Positions 25,021-33,954 of a stretch of 64,000 bases of DNA are shown here, one piece after another. Source of the DNA: Parvularcula sp964556115 (lineage in GTDB: Bacteria; Pseudomonadota; Alphaproteobacteria; Caulobacterales; Parvularculaceae); the NCBI GenBank assembly GCA_964556115.1, contig CAZKVC010000003.1, forward strand, positions 1 through 64,000. The letters are read 5' to 3'. Numbering within the stretch: the stretch's first letter is position 1; each line of letters starts with the position of its first letter. The position numbers and the translations under genes were made by a program. The notes under the pieces are model-generated. The model was not told the origin of the DNA. It saw only the letters and a list, made by a program, of their open reading frames with translations, and made no database searches.

Positions 25021-25828
25021 ACAGTTTCTCCCCGAACTTCTGCGCGGCCTGGCAGCGGGCCCGATGGAGCAGTTCGAGGTCGTCCGGATCTTCCCGCTCG
25101 ACTTCAACGGCCGGGTGGATCTGAGCTTCACCAATGCCTCGCTGTGGATGGTCATCACCGTCTTGTCGGCCCTGCTGTTCTTCACCCTCGCCACCCGCCG
25201 CCTGCAGCTCATCCCCGGCGGCGTGCAGTCGATGGGCGAGGTCGCTTACGAGTTCATCGCCAAGATGGTGCGGGACACCATGGGCGAGGAAGGCAAGGGC
25301 TTCTTCCCTTTCGTCTTCACCCTCTTCCTCTTCATCTTCTTCTGTAACCTCCTGGGCCTCCTGCCCTCGATCCCGGGCACACCGAACGCGACGCACACCT
25401 TCACGCCGACGAGCCATATCATCGTCACCTTCGTGCTGGCGCTTCTCTCGGTGGGCCTCGTCCTGATCTACGGGCTGATCAAGCACGGCTTCGGTTTCCT
25501 CAAGCTCTTCGCGCCCTCCGGCGTGCCGCTCTGGCTGCTGCCGCTGATCACGCCGATCGAGATCATCTCCTTCCTGTCCCGCCCGGTGAGCCTCGCCGTG
25601 CGTCTCTTCGCCAACATGCTGGCGGGCCACGTCGTGCTGAAGGTCTTCGCCGGCTTCGTCGGAACCCTCCTGACGGCAGGTGGGCTGCTTTCGATCCTGT
25701 CGATCGTGCCGCTCATCGGTATCGTCGGCGTGTTCCTTCTGGAGTTTCTCGTGGCCTTCCTTCAGGCCTTCGTCTTCGCCATCCTCACCTGCATCTATCT
25801 GCAGGACGCGCTCCACCCGAGCCACTAG
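25013..25828 (+). CDS. atpB: ATP synthase F0 subunit a
   Basis: The 271-residue membrane protein has five to six transmembrane helices. The essential arginine of the proton half-channels is visible in SLAVRLFANMLAGH. It works with the c-ring to convert proton flow to rotation. ATG 25013 overlaps atpI; an upstream ATG at 24989 with a better-spaced GAGG, or the ATG at 25064, cannot be excluded. Confidence 0.95.
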   Translation: MIEQFLPELLRGLAAGPMEQFEVVRIFPLDFNGRVDLSFTNASLWMVITVLSALLFFTLATRRLQLIPGGVQSMGEVAYEFIAKMVRDTMGEEGKGFFPFVFTLFLFIFFCNLLGLLPSIPGTPNATHTFTPTSHIIVTFVLALLSVGLVLIYGLIKHGFGFLKLFAPSGVPLWLLPLITPIEIISFLSRPVSLAVRLFANMLAGHVVLKVFAGFVGTLLTAGGLLSILSIVPLIGIVGVFLLEFLVAFLQAFVFAILTCIYLQDALHPSH

Positions 25829-25888
25829 AGTTTCCACCAACCCCGCAACCTCGCTCTTCGGAAAAAGAGCACGACAAGGAGTAACATC

Positions 25889-26113
25889 ATGGACGCGGAA
25901 GCAGCAAAGTACATCGGCGCCGGCCTGGCCGTTCTGCCCCTTTTCGGTGTCGGCATCGGCCTCGGCATCCTGTTCGGCAACTTCATGCAGGGCGCCTTCC
26001 GGAACCCCTCCGCCACCGCGGGCCTGACCGGCAACTTCTTCATCGCCTTCGCGCTGACCGAAGCGACCGGCCTCTTCGCCCTCGTCATCTCCTTCCTCAT
26101 CCTCTTCTCGTAA
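25889..26113 (+). CDS. atpE: ATP synthase F0 subunit c
   Basis: The 74-residue hairpin protein has helix 1 with the GVGIGLGILFGNFMQG packing motif, the polar loop FRNPSA, and helix 2 with the proton-carrying Glu58 in ALTEATGLFALV. ACAAGGAG precedes the ATG. It forms the rotating ring; a single Glu with no Na+-ligand signature indicates proton coupling. Confidence 0.96.
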   Translation: MDAEAAKYIGAGLAVLPLFGVGIGLGILFGNFMQGAFRNPSATAGLTGNFFIAFALTEATGLFALVISFLILFS

Positions 26114-26118
26114 CTCCG

Positions 26119-26712
26119 ATGAAGATGATGCGGTGGCTTCAGACGGGCGCCGCCTCGGCGCTCGTTTTGGCAGGCACCGCCCTCGCCGCCGAACCCGTGC
26201 CGGGCGAGGAAGAGGGCGGCCTGCCGCAGCTCAATACGGAAACCTATGCCAGCCAGGTCTTCTGGCTGCTGATCGCGTTCGCCGTTCTCTACCTTCTCAT
26301 GGCGCGGGTCTTCCTGCCGCGGCTGGGGAGCGTGATCGAGGAACGCCGGCAACGGATCGCGGACGATTTCGACAAGGCGGCCGAGTTCAAGCGCCAGGCC
26401 GAAGACGCCGAAGCGACCTACAAGCAGGCCTTGGCCGACGCCCAGGCACGTGCTGCCCGGATCGCTCAGGAAACCCGCGACCAGATCGACGCCGAGATCC
26501 GTGAGATGCAGGCCGAGACCGACACCAAGCTCGAGGCCGAGATCGCGGCTGCGGAGGAGCGCATCGCCGCGACATCCGCCAAGGCTGCAATGACCGTGCG
26601 GGAAGCCGCGCGGGAGACAACCCGTGCCGTAGTCATGGCGCTGATCGACGAAACGCCCAGCGACGAGGCGATCGACGCCGCGCTCGCTTCCGCTGAAGGA
26701 GCCCGGTCATGA
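26119..26712 (+). CDS. atpF': ATP synthase F0 subunit b'
   Basis: This 197-residue peripheral-stalk subunit has an N-terminal signal-like hydrophobic stretch (residues 7-24), a membrane anchor (SQVFWLLIAFAVLYLLMARVF), and a long charged coiled coil. b' and b form a heterodimer in alphaproteobacteria. It starts 5 nt after atpE and overlaps atpF by ATGA. Confidence 0.93.
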   Translation: MKMMRWLQTGAASALVLAGTALAAEPVPGEEEGGLPQLNTETYASQVFWLLIAFAVLYLLMARVFLPRLGSVIEERRQRIADDFDKAAEFKRQAEDAEATYKQALADAQARAARIAQETRDQIDAEIREMQAETDTKLEAEIAAAEERIAATSAKAAMTVREAARETTRAVVMALIDETPSDEAIDAALASAEGARS

Positions 26713-27320
26713 TGTTCTTCATCCAAGACGATCATGGCGGCGGGGTGATCGACGACGTCCGCGACGAGATGACCGCCGATGACGGCACGGTCCTCGACCC
26801 GGGCGCGGAGGTTCATTCCGAGGCGTATTATTCGCCGCTCGAGGACACCAATCTTTGGGTCCTGGTCGGCTTCCTCATCGTCATCGGCATCCTGATCAGT
26901 CAGGGCGTCGGCAAGAAGATCGGCGGTTTCCTGTCCGGCCGCGCCAGGCTGATCGAAGAGCAGCTCGACGACGCCCGGAACATGCGGGAAGAGGCCCAGC
27001 GCCTCCTTGCCGACTACCAGAAGCGCCAGCGCGAAGCGGAGGGCGAAGCCGAGGATATCATCACCCGCGCCCGCGAGGATGCGAAGGCGATGTCCCTGGA
27101 ATCCCGCCGGAAGATCGAGGAGCAGACGACACGGCGCACCCAGGCCGCCCATGACCGTATCGCCCGCGCCGAAGCGCAGGCCCTTGCGGAAGTGCGTGCC
27201 CAGACGGCCGACCTCGCTGTCGATGCGGCGCGTGAGATCGTCAAGGCGCGGACCGACGGCTCGGCACAGAAGGCCCTTCTGGACCGTTCCATCGCCGACC
27301 TCCGCGGTAAATTGAACTGA
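26709..27320 (+). CDS. atpF: ATP synthase F0 subunit b
   Basis: The 203-residue second stalk subunit has a single membrane helix (about residues 50-67; LWVLVGFLIVIGILI) and an extended coiled coil rich in Ala, Arg and Glu. The N-terminal ~45 residues are acidic and longer than in many homologues. Last F0 gene; the F1 genes are not in this window, as is usual for alphaproteobacteria. Confidence 0.92.
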   Translation: MMFFIQDDHGGGVIDDVRDEMTADDGTVLDPGAEVHSEAYYSPLEDTNLWVLVGFLIVIGILISQGVGKKIGGFLSGRARLIEEQLDDARNMREEAQRLLADYQKRQREAEGEAEDIITRAREDAKAMSLESRRKIEEQTTRRTQAAHDRIARAEAQALAEVRAQTADLAVDAAREIVKARTDGSAQKALLDRSIADLRGKLN

Positions 27321-27395
27321 TCGCGGACAGGCCGAAACCAAACGGCCGCCAGACTGTTTGTTCCTTCAGGCAGATCTTTAACCCCTGGAGGAACC

Positions 27396-27935
27396 ATGAA
27401 CACCTTGCGCCTCTTGCTGGCGGGCGGCACAGCACTTCTTGCTGTCTCCTGCGCTACAGACCCATCCAACATGACCTTCGCGGAGCGGCTCGACAGGATC
27501 GAGAACGACTGGCGTGACGGGCGCGAGGACGTGAAAAGCGGCCGCGACATGATCGAGGACGGCGAAAAGCAGCTCCGTAACAACCAGAAGCGGCGCGAGC
27601 GCGAGCTCGACGGCGCCGAAGAGACCCGTATCGCCCTCGCCAGGCAGCGTACGGAACTGACCTCGGCCTCGGCCAGCGGCGATAGCGCCTCCGATATCGA
27701 AAAAATGGCCGACCGGCTGAACAAGCTCCAGAAGCGTCTCGACGAGCACGAGGAAGAGGCCGAGGACGCTCTCGACGACATTCGGGATGCCAAGGAGAAG
27801 ATCAGCAAGGGCGAGAAGCGCGTCGAAATCGGCCAGGCCAAGATGGCCGCTGCCGAAGAGCGCTACCGGGAAGACGCGGACCGCTCCTTGGCCGACGCCC
27901 TGGGTGAAGAAGCCCGTGCAGACGGTCTTTACTGA
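27396..27935 (+). CDS. Coiled-coil lipoprotein of unknown function
   Basis: The 179-residue product has a lipoprotein signal (lipobox AVSC, Cys19). A highly charged, continuous coiled coil from about residue 30 to 165 has repeated Glu/Arg/Lys heptads, for example RLNKLQKRLDEHEEEAEDALDDI when read in pieces. CTGGAGG precedes the ATG. It resembles outer-membrane lipoproteins of the Lpp/YsaB type only in general form. The last 7 nt overlap the convergent BCCT gene. Confidence 0.82.
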   Translation: MNTLRLLLAGGTALLAVSCATDPSNMTFAERLDRIENDWRDGREDVKSGRDMIEDGEKQLRNNQKRRERELDGAEETRIALARQRTELTSASASGDSASDIEKMADRLNKLQKRLDEHEEEAEDALDDIRDAKEKISKGEKRVEIGQAKMAAAEERYREDADRSLADALGEEARADGLY

Positions 27936-29263
27936 CCACGCCTGCCTGGCAGCGCGAAAAGCCGCCAGGCCACGGCTGCGCCCTGCGCTGCCAGAAGGAA
28001 CGTCATAGGCACGGCGCCCGCCACAGCGAGCGCCCGGGTTGCCGATTGTCCTTCACCCGATAGAAGCGCCGCCCCGCTCATCACCGCGAGGACCGCGCCC
28101 CAATAGAGCCTCGGCATCAGCGCCGGGGCGCTTTTCTGTTCCGAGAACATCGCCAGCACATAGGCGCCGCTATCGGCCGAAGTGATGAGGAACACGGTCA
28201 CGAGGAGCACGGTCAGCACCTGGAAGAGACCAGTGAGCGGCAGGTTCTCAAGGAGCCGGAAGGTCGCGAGTGGCGCTGTTTCGAAGCTGTCGATACCCAG
28301 CCTCACACCCTCTGCTTCCACGGCGAGGGCTGCCCCGCCGATCACCGAAAACCAGGCGAGCGTGACCACCGAGGGCAGGATGACGGCGGCGGCAACGAAG
28401 GCCCTGAGACTGCGTCCACGGCTGATCCGCGCGAGGAAGACACCGACGAATGGTGTCCACGCCATCCACCAGAGGAAGTAGGTCAAAGACCACTCTTCGG
28501 TCCAGATCCGCGGCTCCCCTGGCTCTCGCAAGGTGAGGGAGAGCGGGCCGATCTGCGACGCATAGGCCGAGATGCTTCCCGTGAGCGTGTCCAGCATCTC
28601 GGCGCCCGGTCCCATAACCGCCACCCAGGCCGCGAGGAGCAGCATCACCGCGATGTTGATGTTGGAAAGGATCGCAATGCCTCGCCGCAAACCGAGCGCT
28701 GCCGAACTGAGATAGAACCCAGTCAGGAGCGCAAGGAAACCGAGCCGGACAGCAAGCGTATCCTCGAAGGGGGTTCCGCCGATCGTCTCGAGGCCTGCGC
28801 CGACCTGCAGGACCCCCTGCCCGATCGAAGCGACGATCCCGAAGAGGACGGCGAAGAGCGCGACAAGATCGATGGCGCGGCGCGCGCCCTGCGGCAGGAA
28901 ACCGAAGGCGGCGCTCGGCAGGATCAACCCGCCGCGGGACGATGCGAGCGCGATGGCGATGGCCGCTACGCCGTAGATCGCCCAGGCATGAAGCCCCCAA
29001 TGAAACTGGGTCAGCGCCAGCGCGTAGCGCCGTGCTTCGGCGCTTTGCGGGATCAGCCCTTCCCCCGGCGGCGGCGCGTTGGTGTGAATGAGAGGCTCCG
29101 CGGCGCCCCAGAAGACGAGCCCAGCCCCCATGCCCGCCGCGAACATCATCGCGGTCCAGGTGACGGCCCTGAACTCAGGCTCGGCTTCCGCGCCGCCTAT
29201 CTTCAGCCTGCCCTGGGGCAGGACCAGGACGGCGGCGCAGAGGATCAGGCAGAAGCCCGCCAC
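27929..29263 (-). CDS. BCCT family transporter, start codon unresolved
   Basis: The product has 444 residues if the first available start (GTG 29263) is used. BCCT hallmarks are AGMGAGLVFWGAAEP, the substrate-site WWMAWTPFVGVFLARISRGRS and LITSADSGAYVLAM. These transporters import betaine, choline or carnitine with Na+ or H+. The frame stays open for 46 more codons upstream to the SURF1 stop and encodes a convincing first helix (LAVGAVALLSLAAP), but no ATG, GTG or TTG lies in that stretch. Either the gene initiates unusually, has lost its start, or the sequence has an error. Confidence 0.85.
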   Translation of the reverse strand: MAGFCLILCAAVLVLPQGRLKIGGAEAEPEFRAVTWTAMMFAAGMGAGLVFWGAAEPLIHTNAPPPGEGLIPQSAEARRYALALTQFHWGLHAWAIYGVAAIAIALASSRGGLILPSAAFGFLPQGARRAIDLVALFAVLFGIVASIGQGVLQVGAGLETIGGTPFEDTLAVRLGFLALLTGFYLSSAALGLRRGIAILSNINIAVMLLLAAWVAVMGPGAEMLDTLTGSISAYASQIGPLSLTLREPGEPRIWTEEWSLTYFLWWMAWTPFVGVFLARISRGRSLRAFVAAAVILPSVVTLAWFSVIGGAALAVEAEGVRLGIDSFETAPLATFRLLENLPLTGLFQVLTVLLVTVFLITSADSGAYVLAMFSEQKSAPALMPRLYWGAVLAVMSGAALLSGEGQSATRALAVAGAVPMTFLLAAQGAAVAWRLFALPGRRGQ

Positions 29264-29401
29264 GAACAGCGTCCAACCGCCGAAGCTGGCGAGGAAGGCC
29301 CGCGCGCCGTCCTGGACCTGGGCGCTGAAGGATTGCGGCGCCGCGAGCGAGAGAAGCGCGACGGCGCCGACGGCAAGACTGACATCGCGCGACCTGACGG
29401 C

Positions 29402-30100
29402 TCAATCCTCCCGGCGGCGGAGACGCAGGACCATCACCACGATCAGCGCTATCGCCAGGCCGTACCAGGTGATCGCATAGCCGAGATGGGCGTTGCGGAA
29501 GGCAAGCCGCGTCGTGCGGCCCTCGGGGATCGCCGTGGGCAGGGTGCTGTCGAGGGCGAAGGGCAAGGCATCGTTCGGGACCTCGCCGGTGAGCGCTTCG
29601 AGGAGGACTTCCCGGTCGCGGGTGAAGAGTGTGCCGTCCGTCTCGCCGGGATTGACCGCCCGCGCCACGCCCGTCTCGCCCTCATAGAACCGAACGAGCC
29701 CTGTGAAGGCGCCGGCATTGGGCAGCGGATAGCTGGTGCGCCGCTCGTCCTGCGGTACGAAGCCGCGATTGATGAGAAGGGTGCCGCCATCGTCGAGGCG
29801 CATCGCCTGGAAGACGAAAGCACCCGGACGCCCATCATGGGTGCCGAAGACATGCACCACCCGGTCGCTCGGAAAGCCGCCCACCGCCGCCACCGGCAGG
29901 TATTCGATGTCATCTCCGGCGCGCAGACGAGCGAGAGCTTCGGCGAGAGGGATCGGTTCCGCATCCATGCGGTCTTCGACCTTGGCGATCAGCTCGGTCT
30001 TCCAGTTGAGGCGCTGGACCTGCCAGGTGCCGAGAGCGAGGAGGATCAAGACCGCAAGCCCGCCGATCACGACGGAGATGATCCGTCCGGCTCCTGTCAC
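29402..30100 (-). CDS. SURF1 family cytochrome oxidase assembly protein
   Basis: The 232-residue protein has two membrane helices at the ends (about residues 10-28 and 205-225) with a periplasmic domain between, as in SURF1/Shy1. Marks are LGTWQVQRLNWK and, near the C-terminus, LGYAITWYGLA. It helps insert heme a into oxidase subunit I. It overlaps DUF983 by ATGA and is followed in the same frame by the BCCT reading. Confidence 0.92.
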   Translation of the reverse strand: MTGAGRIISVVIGGLAVLILLALGTWQVQRLNWKTELIAKVEDRMDAEPIPLAEALARLRAGDDIEYLPVAAVGGFPSDRVVHVFGTHDGRPGAFVFQAMRLDDGGTLLINRGFVPQDERRTSYPLPNAGAFTGLVRFYEGETGVARAVNPGETDGTLFTRDREVLLEALTGEVPNDALPFALDSTLPTAIPEGRTTRLAFRNAHLGYAITWYGLAIALIVVMVLRLRRRED

Positions 30101-30459
30101 TGGAGGCGGCCTTCCGAAGCGTCGTTCTTGTATTGAAGACCGACCAGCAGCCCCTTGGCCGGACGAAGGGCGAGAAGGGTCACCGCAAGGGCGAAGATGC
30201 AGCCGAGGATAAGGGCGATCCCTGCCGCCAGACCGAGGGCGAGGAGAAGCATGACCATGGCCACAGCCGCCACGCCGGTGATCGACATGACGAAGAAGGC
30301 TGGACCGTCACCTGAATCGGCGAAGGCGAAGTCGAGCCCGCAGACAGCGCAGGCCTTCGCGACTTTCAGGTAGCCTGCAAAGAGCTGGCCCTGTCCGCAG
30401 CGGGGACAACGCCCGGCCATACCGGCATGGCCGGGATCGGCGGTCTGCGGATGGTCCAT
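30097..30459 (-). CDS. DUF983 family protein
   Basis: The 120-residue protein has a zinc-ribbon-like pair of CxxC motifs (CPRCGQGQLF and CAVCGLDF) followed by two hydrophobic helices. DUF983 proteins usually lie next to cytochrome oxidase genes, as here between ctaE and SURF1. ATG 30459 (MDHPQTADPG) is used; a longer frame would overlap ctaE. Function unknown; a role in oxidase biogenesis is inferred from context. Confidence 0.88.
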   Translation of the reverse strand: MDHPQTADPGHAGMAGRCPRCGQGQLFAGYLKVAKACAVCGLDFAFADSGDGPAFFVMSITGVAAVAMVMLLLALGLAAGIALILGCIFALAVTLLALRPAKGLLVGLQYKNDASEGRLQ

Positions 30460-30470
30460 CCGTCCGGTCG

Positions 30471-31403
30471 TTAACTCAGCAGGCCCTGATTGCCCAGCAC
30501 GTAGATCGCGGCAAAGAGGAACAGCCAGACCACGTCGACGAAGTGCCAGTACCACGCCGCCGACTCAAAGCCGAAATGGCGCCGCCGCGTGAACTGCCCC
30601 CCGAGGCCGCGGAACATGCAGATCGCGAGGAAGATGGTCCCGACGAAGACGTGGAAGCCATGGAAACCCGTCGCCATGAAAAAGCTCGAGCCATAGATCG
30701 AGCCATTGTTGAAGGCGAACATGTTGCCGGCGAGCGCCTCGTAATACTCGATCACCTGAAAGAACGAGAAGATCGCGCCAAGGCCGACCGTGATGATCAT
30801 GCCCCATTTGAAACCCGAGCGGTCGCCGACCTGAAGGGCGTGGTGCGCCCAGGTCACGGTGGTACCGGAGAGGAGGAGGATCAGCGTGTTGACCAGCGGC
30901 AGCTGCCACGGGTTCAGAGGCTCGACCCCGCGGGGCGGCCATTCACCGTTGAGGGCATGGAACTTGGCGTCGTTCTGCAGATAGGCGGGCAGGCCTTCTG
31001 CGTTCAGCATCTGGGTGCCGTCCGACAGGATGATCGCGGGGCCCGCATCGGGGAAGAGGGCACCAGCGAAGAAGGCCCAGAACCATGCGACGAAGAACAT
31101 GACCTCGGAGAGGATGAAGAGCACCACGCCGTAGCGCAGGCCGATGCGCACCACCGTGGAGGTGTTCTCGCCGGTCATGCTTTCCCTGATGACGTCGCGC
31201 CACCAGCCGGCCATCGAGAAGAGGACGCCTGCCAAGCCCGCGAAGAACAGCCACGGTCCGGACATGCCGAACAGCTTGATCTCGGAATAGCGCCAGACCA
31301 CCGCGCCGAGCATCATCAGCATCGCGGTGACCGAGGCCACGAGGGGCCAGGGGCTTGGATTGACGAGGTGGTAGTCGTGTTTGACGTCGGCGGCCATGAT
31401 CAT
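30471..31403 (-). CDS. ctaE: Cytochrome c oxidase subunit III
   Basis: The 310-residue, seven-helix protein has the typical opening HDYHLVNPSPWPLVASV, a conserved Glu in the SEVMFFVAWFWAFF helix, and GFHGFHVFVGT. It is part of the aa3-type heme-copper oxidase. ATGs at 31403 and 31397 are both in frame. Unlike many alphaproteobacteria, ctaC, ctaD, ctaB and ctaG are not immediately upstream; a SulP transporter is. Confidence 0.95.
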   Translation of the reverse strand: MIMAADVKHDYHLVNPSPWPLVASVTAMLMMLGAVVWRYSEIKLFGMSGPWLFFAGLAGVLFSMAGWWRDVIRESMTGENTSTVVRIGLRYGVVLFILSEVMFFVAWFWAFFAGALFPDAGPAIILSDGTQMLNAEGLPAYLQNDAKFHALNGEWPPRGVEPLNPWQLPLVNTLILLLSGTTVTWAHHALQVGDRSGFKWGMIITVGLGAIFSFFQVIEYYEALAGNMFAFNNGSIYGSSFFMATGFHGFHVFVGTIFLAICMFRGLGGQFTRRRHFGFESAAWYWHFVDVVWLFLFAAIYVLGNQGLLS

Positions 31404-31537
31404 TCCGTGAATTGGGAGTTCTGCGCCGCCTGTTATCGCCGCTTGTCCCCTAACGCAATGTGAGAGGAGCGGGATTCGAAGCGCCTTTTTGCCTCGCGCC
31501 GCGCCTTTTGAGCGGCAACGGCGCCGAGACCGGGTGT

Positions 31538-33184
31538 TCAGCGGCCCTTGCGCAGGGCATCGGCCGCAAGTTGCAGGGCCTCGGGCCGCGAATGGCCGAG
31601 CCCGCCTTCGGGAAGAAGCGAAGCCACGTCCAAACCGCGCAGCTTGTCGGCAACTTCGGGACGCACCTCGCAGAGGAAGATCGGACGTTCCTCACGGTGG
31701 GCATCCTCGATGATCGCCTGGAGGGCGTAGGCGGCGGAAACATCGAGGCTGGTCATCTGGCGGAAGTCGAGGAGGAGGACCTCCTCACCGTGAACGTTCT
31801 CGCGCACCCGGTGGGCGATGTCCGCGGCGGCGCCGAAGCTGAGCGGGCCGGAGAACTCGAAGGTCCGGATGTCGCCGGGCGCGGCGTCGACGATCGCCTG
31901 CTCTTCCGGCGTGAGCGGGGTCACGCGTTCTTCGCCGATCGCCTCGAGCTGGTCCTTGGCGATCGAGTGGACGAAGCCGAGGGCCGCAAGAAAGACGCCG
32001 ATGCCGACCGCAGTGATGAGGTCGACGAAGACCGTCACCAGGAGGACCAGCGCCATCAGGACGAGGTCCCAGCGGGGGCCCCTGTGCGCGCGCCGGATAT
32101 AGGCGAAGTCGATGATGTCCCAGCCGACCTTGATGAGGATACCCGCGAGCACCGCATGGGGAATGGCCGCGGCCAGCGGCGTCGCGACCAGCACCACGAC
32201 CAGGAGAAGGAGACCGTGAACCATGCCTGAGATGCGGGTCACGCCGCCGGTCCTGATATTGACCATGGTCCGCATCGTCGCCCCGGCGCCCGGGATGGCA
32301 CCGAAGAGGCCCGCAATGCCGTTACCGATCCCCTGCCCGATCAGCTCGCGATTGCTGTCATGCCGGGTCCGCGTCGCGTTGTCGGCGACGAGGCTCGTCA
32401 GAAGACTGTCGATGGCGCCCAGCACCGCCAGGATGATCGCGGCCTCGACGATCAGGAAACCGACGTCCCGGTCGATGGTGGGAATGATGAAGCCTGGCAG
32501 CCGGTCGGCGAAGCTTGCGAATTGCGGCAGGTCCTCGACGAGCTTGGGGATGTCGAAGGGCAGCGCGACCAGCGTGCCGATGATGAGGGCAGCGAGCGGC
32601 GCGGGAACGAACCGCCCCACCTGCTTTGGCCAGAAGAAGACGATCAGAAGCGACAGGAGCGCAACGCCCGTGGCGATGAAGTCCGGGCTGGCGACTGCCG
32701 CCGGAATGGCCTCGATCGCGCCGATGGTGCCGCCCCTGTCAGGTTCAGAGCCGAAAAGGCGGCTGGCCTGAAGAAGAATGATGATGACCCCGATGCCGCT
32801 CATGAAGCCCGAGATCACCGGATAGGGCACGAGGCGGATATACTGGCCGATCCGGAAGACGCCGAAGGCGATCTGGATGAGACCCGCCAGCACCACGGCT
32901 GCGAAGATGATCCCCGCCACCTCGGCAAAGCTTGCGCCGGCCACCCGGGTGATCTCGGCGACGAGGCCGGCGAAGACGACCACCATGGGCCCGGTCGGCC
33001 CGGTGATCTGGGTTCCGGTGCCGCCGAAGGCCGCGGCGAAGAAGCCGGTGATGATGGCGCCCCAGAGCCCGGCGATGGGCCCCGCGCCGGAGGCTTCACC
33101 AAAGGCAAGGGCGAGCGGGAGGGCGACGATCCCGGCGGTGACGCCGCCGAAGAGATCGCCTTTCAAATGCTTGAAGGTGAGCAT
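31538..33184 (-). CDS. SulP family anion transporter with STAS domain (candidate bicarbonate transporter)
   Basis: The 548-residue protein has a 12-14-helix SulP core (GDLFGGVTAGIVALPLALAFGEASG; then TGPTGPMVVVFAGL) and a C-terminal STAS domain at about residues 435-540 (LLLDFRQMTSLDVSAAYAL). SulP members carry sulfate, bicarbonate or other anions. Its ATG overlaps the stop of the upstream carbonic anhydrase (TGATG). That coupling suggests Na+-dependent bicarbonate transport, as for BicA, more than sulfate uptake. Confidence 0.9.
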   Translation of the reverse strand: MLTFKHLKGDLFGGVTAGIVALPLALAFGEASGAGPIAGLWGAIITGFFAAAFGGTGTQITGPTGPMVVVFAGLVAEITRVAGASFAEVAGIIFAAVVLAGLIQIAFGVFRIGQYIRLVPYPVISGFMSGIGVIIILLQASRLFGSEPDRGGTIGAIEAIPAAVASPDFIATGVALLSLLIVFFWPKQVGRFVPAPLAALIIGTLVALPFDIPKLVEDLPQFASFADRLPGFIIPTIDRDVGFLIVEAAIILAVLGAIDSLLTSLVADNATRTRHDSNRELIGQGIGNGIAGLFGAIPGAGATMRTMVNIRTGGVTRISGMVHGLLLLVVVLVATPLAAAIPHAVLAGILIKVGWDIIDFAYIRRAHRGPRWDLVLMALVLLVTVFVDLITAVGIGVFLAALGFVHSIAKDQLEAIGEERVTPLTPEEQAIVDAAPGDIRTFEFSGPLSFGAAADIAHRVRENVHGEEVLLLDFRQMTSLDVSAAYALQAIIEDAHREERPIFLCEVRPEVADKLRGLDVASLLPEGGLGHSRPEALQLAADALRKGR

Positions 33185-33858
33185 CAGTGCGCGTGCCCGT
33201 CCTTCTGAAGCTGTTCCATATGATAGGTGATACGCTCGCGGTAGCGTTCCTCGATCGGAAGGAACGCGCCCTTGTTGGCATCATAGGCCTCGATGCCCCC
33301 CGAGGGGATATCATAGACCCAGCCGTGAAGCTGCAGCTTCTGGCTGGCGAGCCGGGCCGCGACCATGGGATGGGTCCGCAGATGCTGCATCTGAAGGAGG
33401 ACGTTCTCGCGGATCAGCCGGTGCATCTTCTCGTCGGCGCTCAGGCCTTCGCCTTCATTGACGATCTGAACGGCGGCCTGGGTGTAGCTGAGCCATTCCT
33501 TGGTGTGCGGCAGGTGGTTGAGCCCTTCGAGGTCCATGGCCCCTTTCATCGCGCCGCACTGGCTGTGCCCGCAGACGACCACATGGGTGACGCCGAGGGC
33601 GCCGACGGCGAATTCGATCGACGCCGTCATGCCGCCGGTCGTCGTCGTGTGAGGCGGCACGATGTTGCCGGCATTGCGGCAGATGAAGAGCTCGCCCGGA
33701 TCGGTCTGGGTCATCAGGCTGGGGTCGATCCGGCTGTCCGAGCAGGTGATGAACAGGGCTTCGGGTGTTTGACCGGTTGCGAGCTTCTCGAAAAGCGCCC
33801 TTCTTTGCGGGAAGATATCTCTTTGAAACTTGGCCGCACCGACGACGATCTTGGGCAT
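33184..33858 (-). CDS. Beta-class carbonic anhydrase
   Basis: The 224-residue cytoplasmic enzyme interconverts CO2 and bicarbonate. Zinc ligands are Cys39 and, in VCGHSQCGAMKG, His98 and Cys101; the Asp41-Arg43 dyad lies in CSDSRIDP. GAGGAGAGG precedes ATG 33858, ruling out the longer frame from 33915. It is translationally coupled to the SulP transporter downstream, forming an inorganic-carbon module. Confidence 0.95.
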   Translation of the reverse strand: MPKIVVGAAKFQRDIFPQRRALFEKLATGQTPEALFITCSDSRIDPSLMTQTDPGELFICRNAGNIVPPHTTTTGGMTASIEFAVGALGVTHVVVCGHSQCGAMKGAMDLEGLNHLPHTKEWLSYTQAAVQIVNEGEGLSADEKMHRLIRENVLLQMQHLRTHPMVAARLASQKLQLHGWVYDIPSGGIEAYDANKGAFLPIEERYRERITYHMEQLQKDGHAH

Positions 33859-33954
33859 GGTCCTCTCCTCTCGCGAGAGGCGTTCTGCGCCCCTTCGGTA
33901 AATCCTATGGATCAACGACCATAATCATATTCGCCGCCCGGCCTACCCCCGTCC

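Noticed and set aside
29402..30100. SURF1-BCCT fusion protein by TGA readthrough
   Set aside because: The SURF1 product ends where the family normally ends (second helix plus a basic tail), so a genuine stop followed by a start problem in BCCT is more likely. Kept only as a finding.
31455..31500. TTCGAATCCCGC-like sequence on the minus strand, suggesting a tRNA T-arm
   Set aside because: No acceptor, D or anticodon stems can be built around it and the T-stem does not pair correctly.
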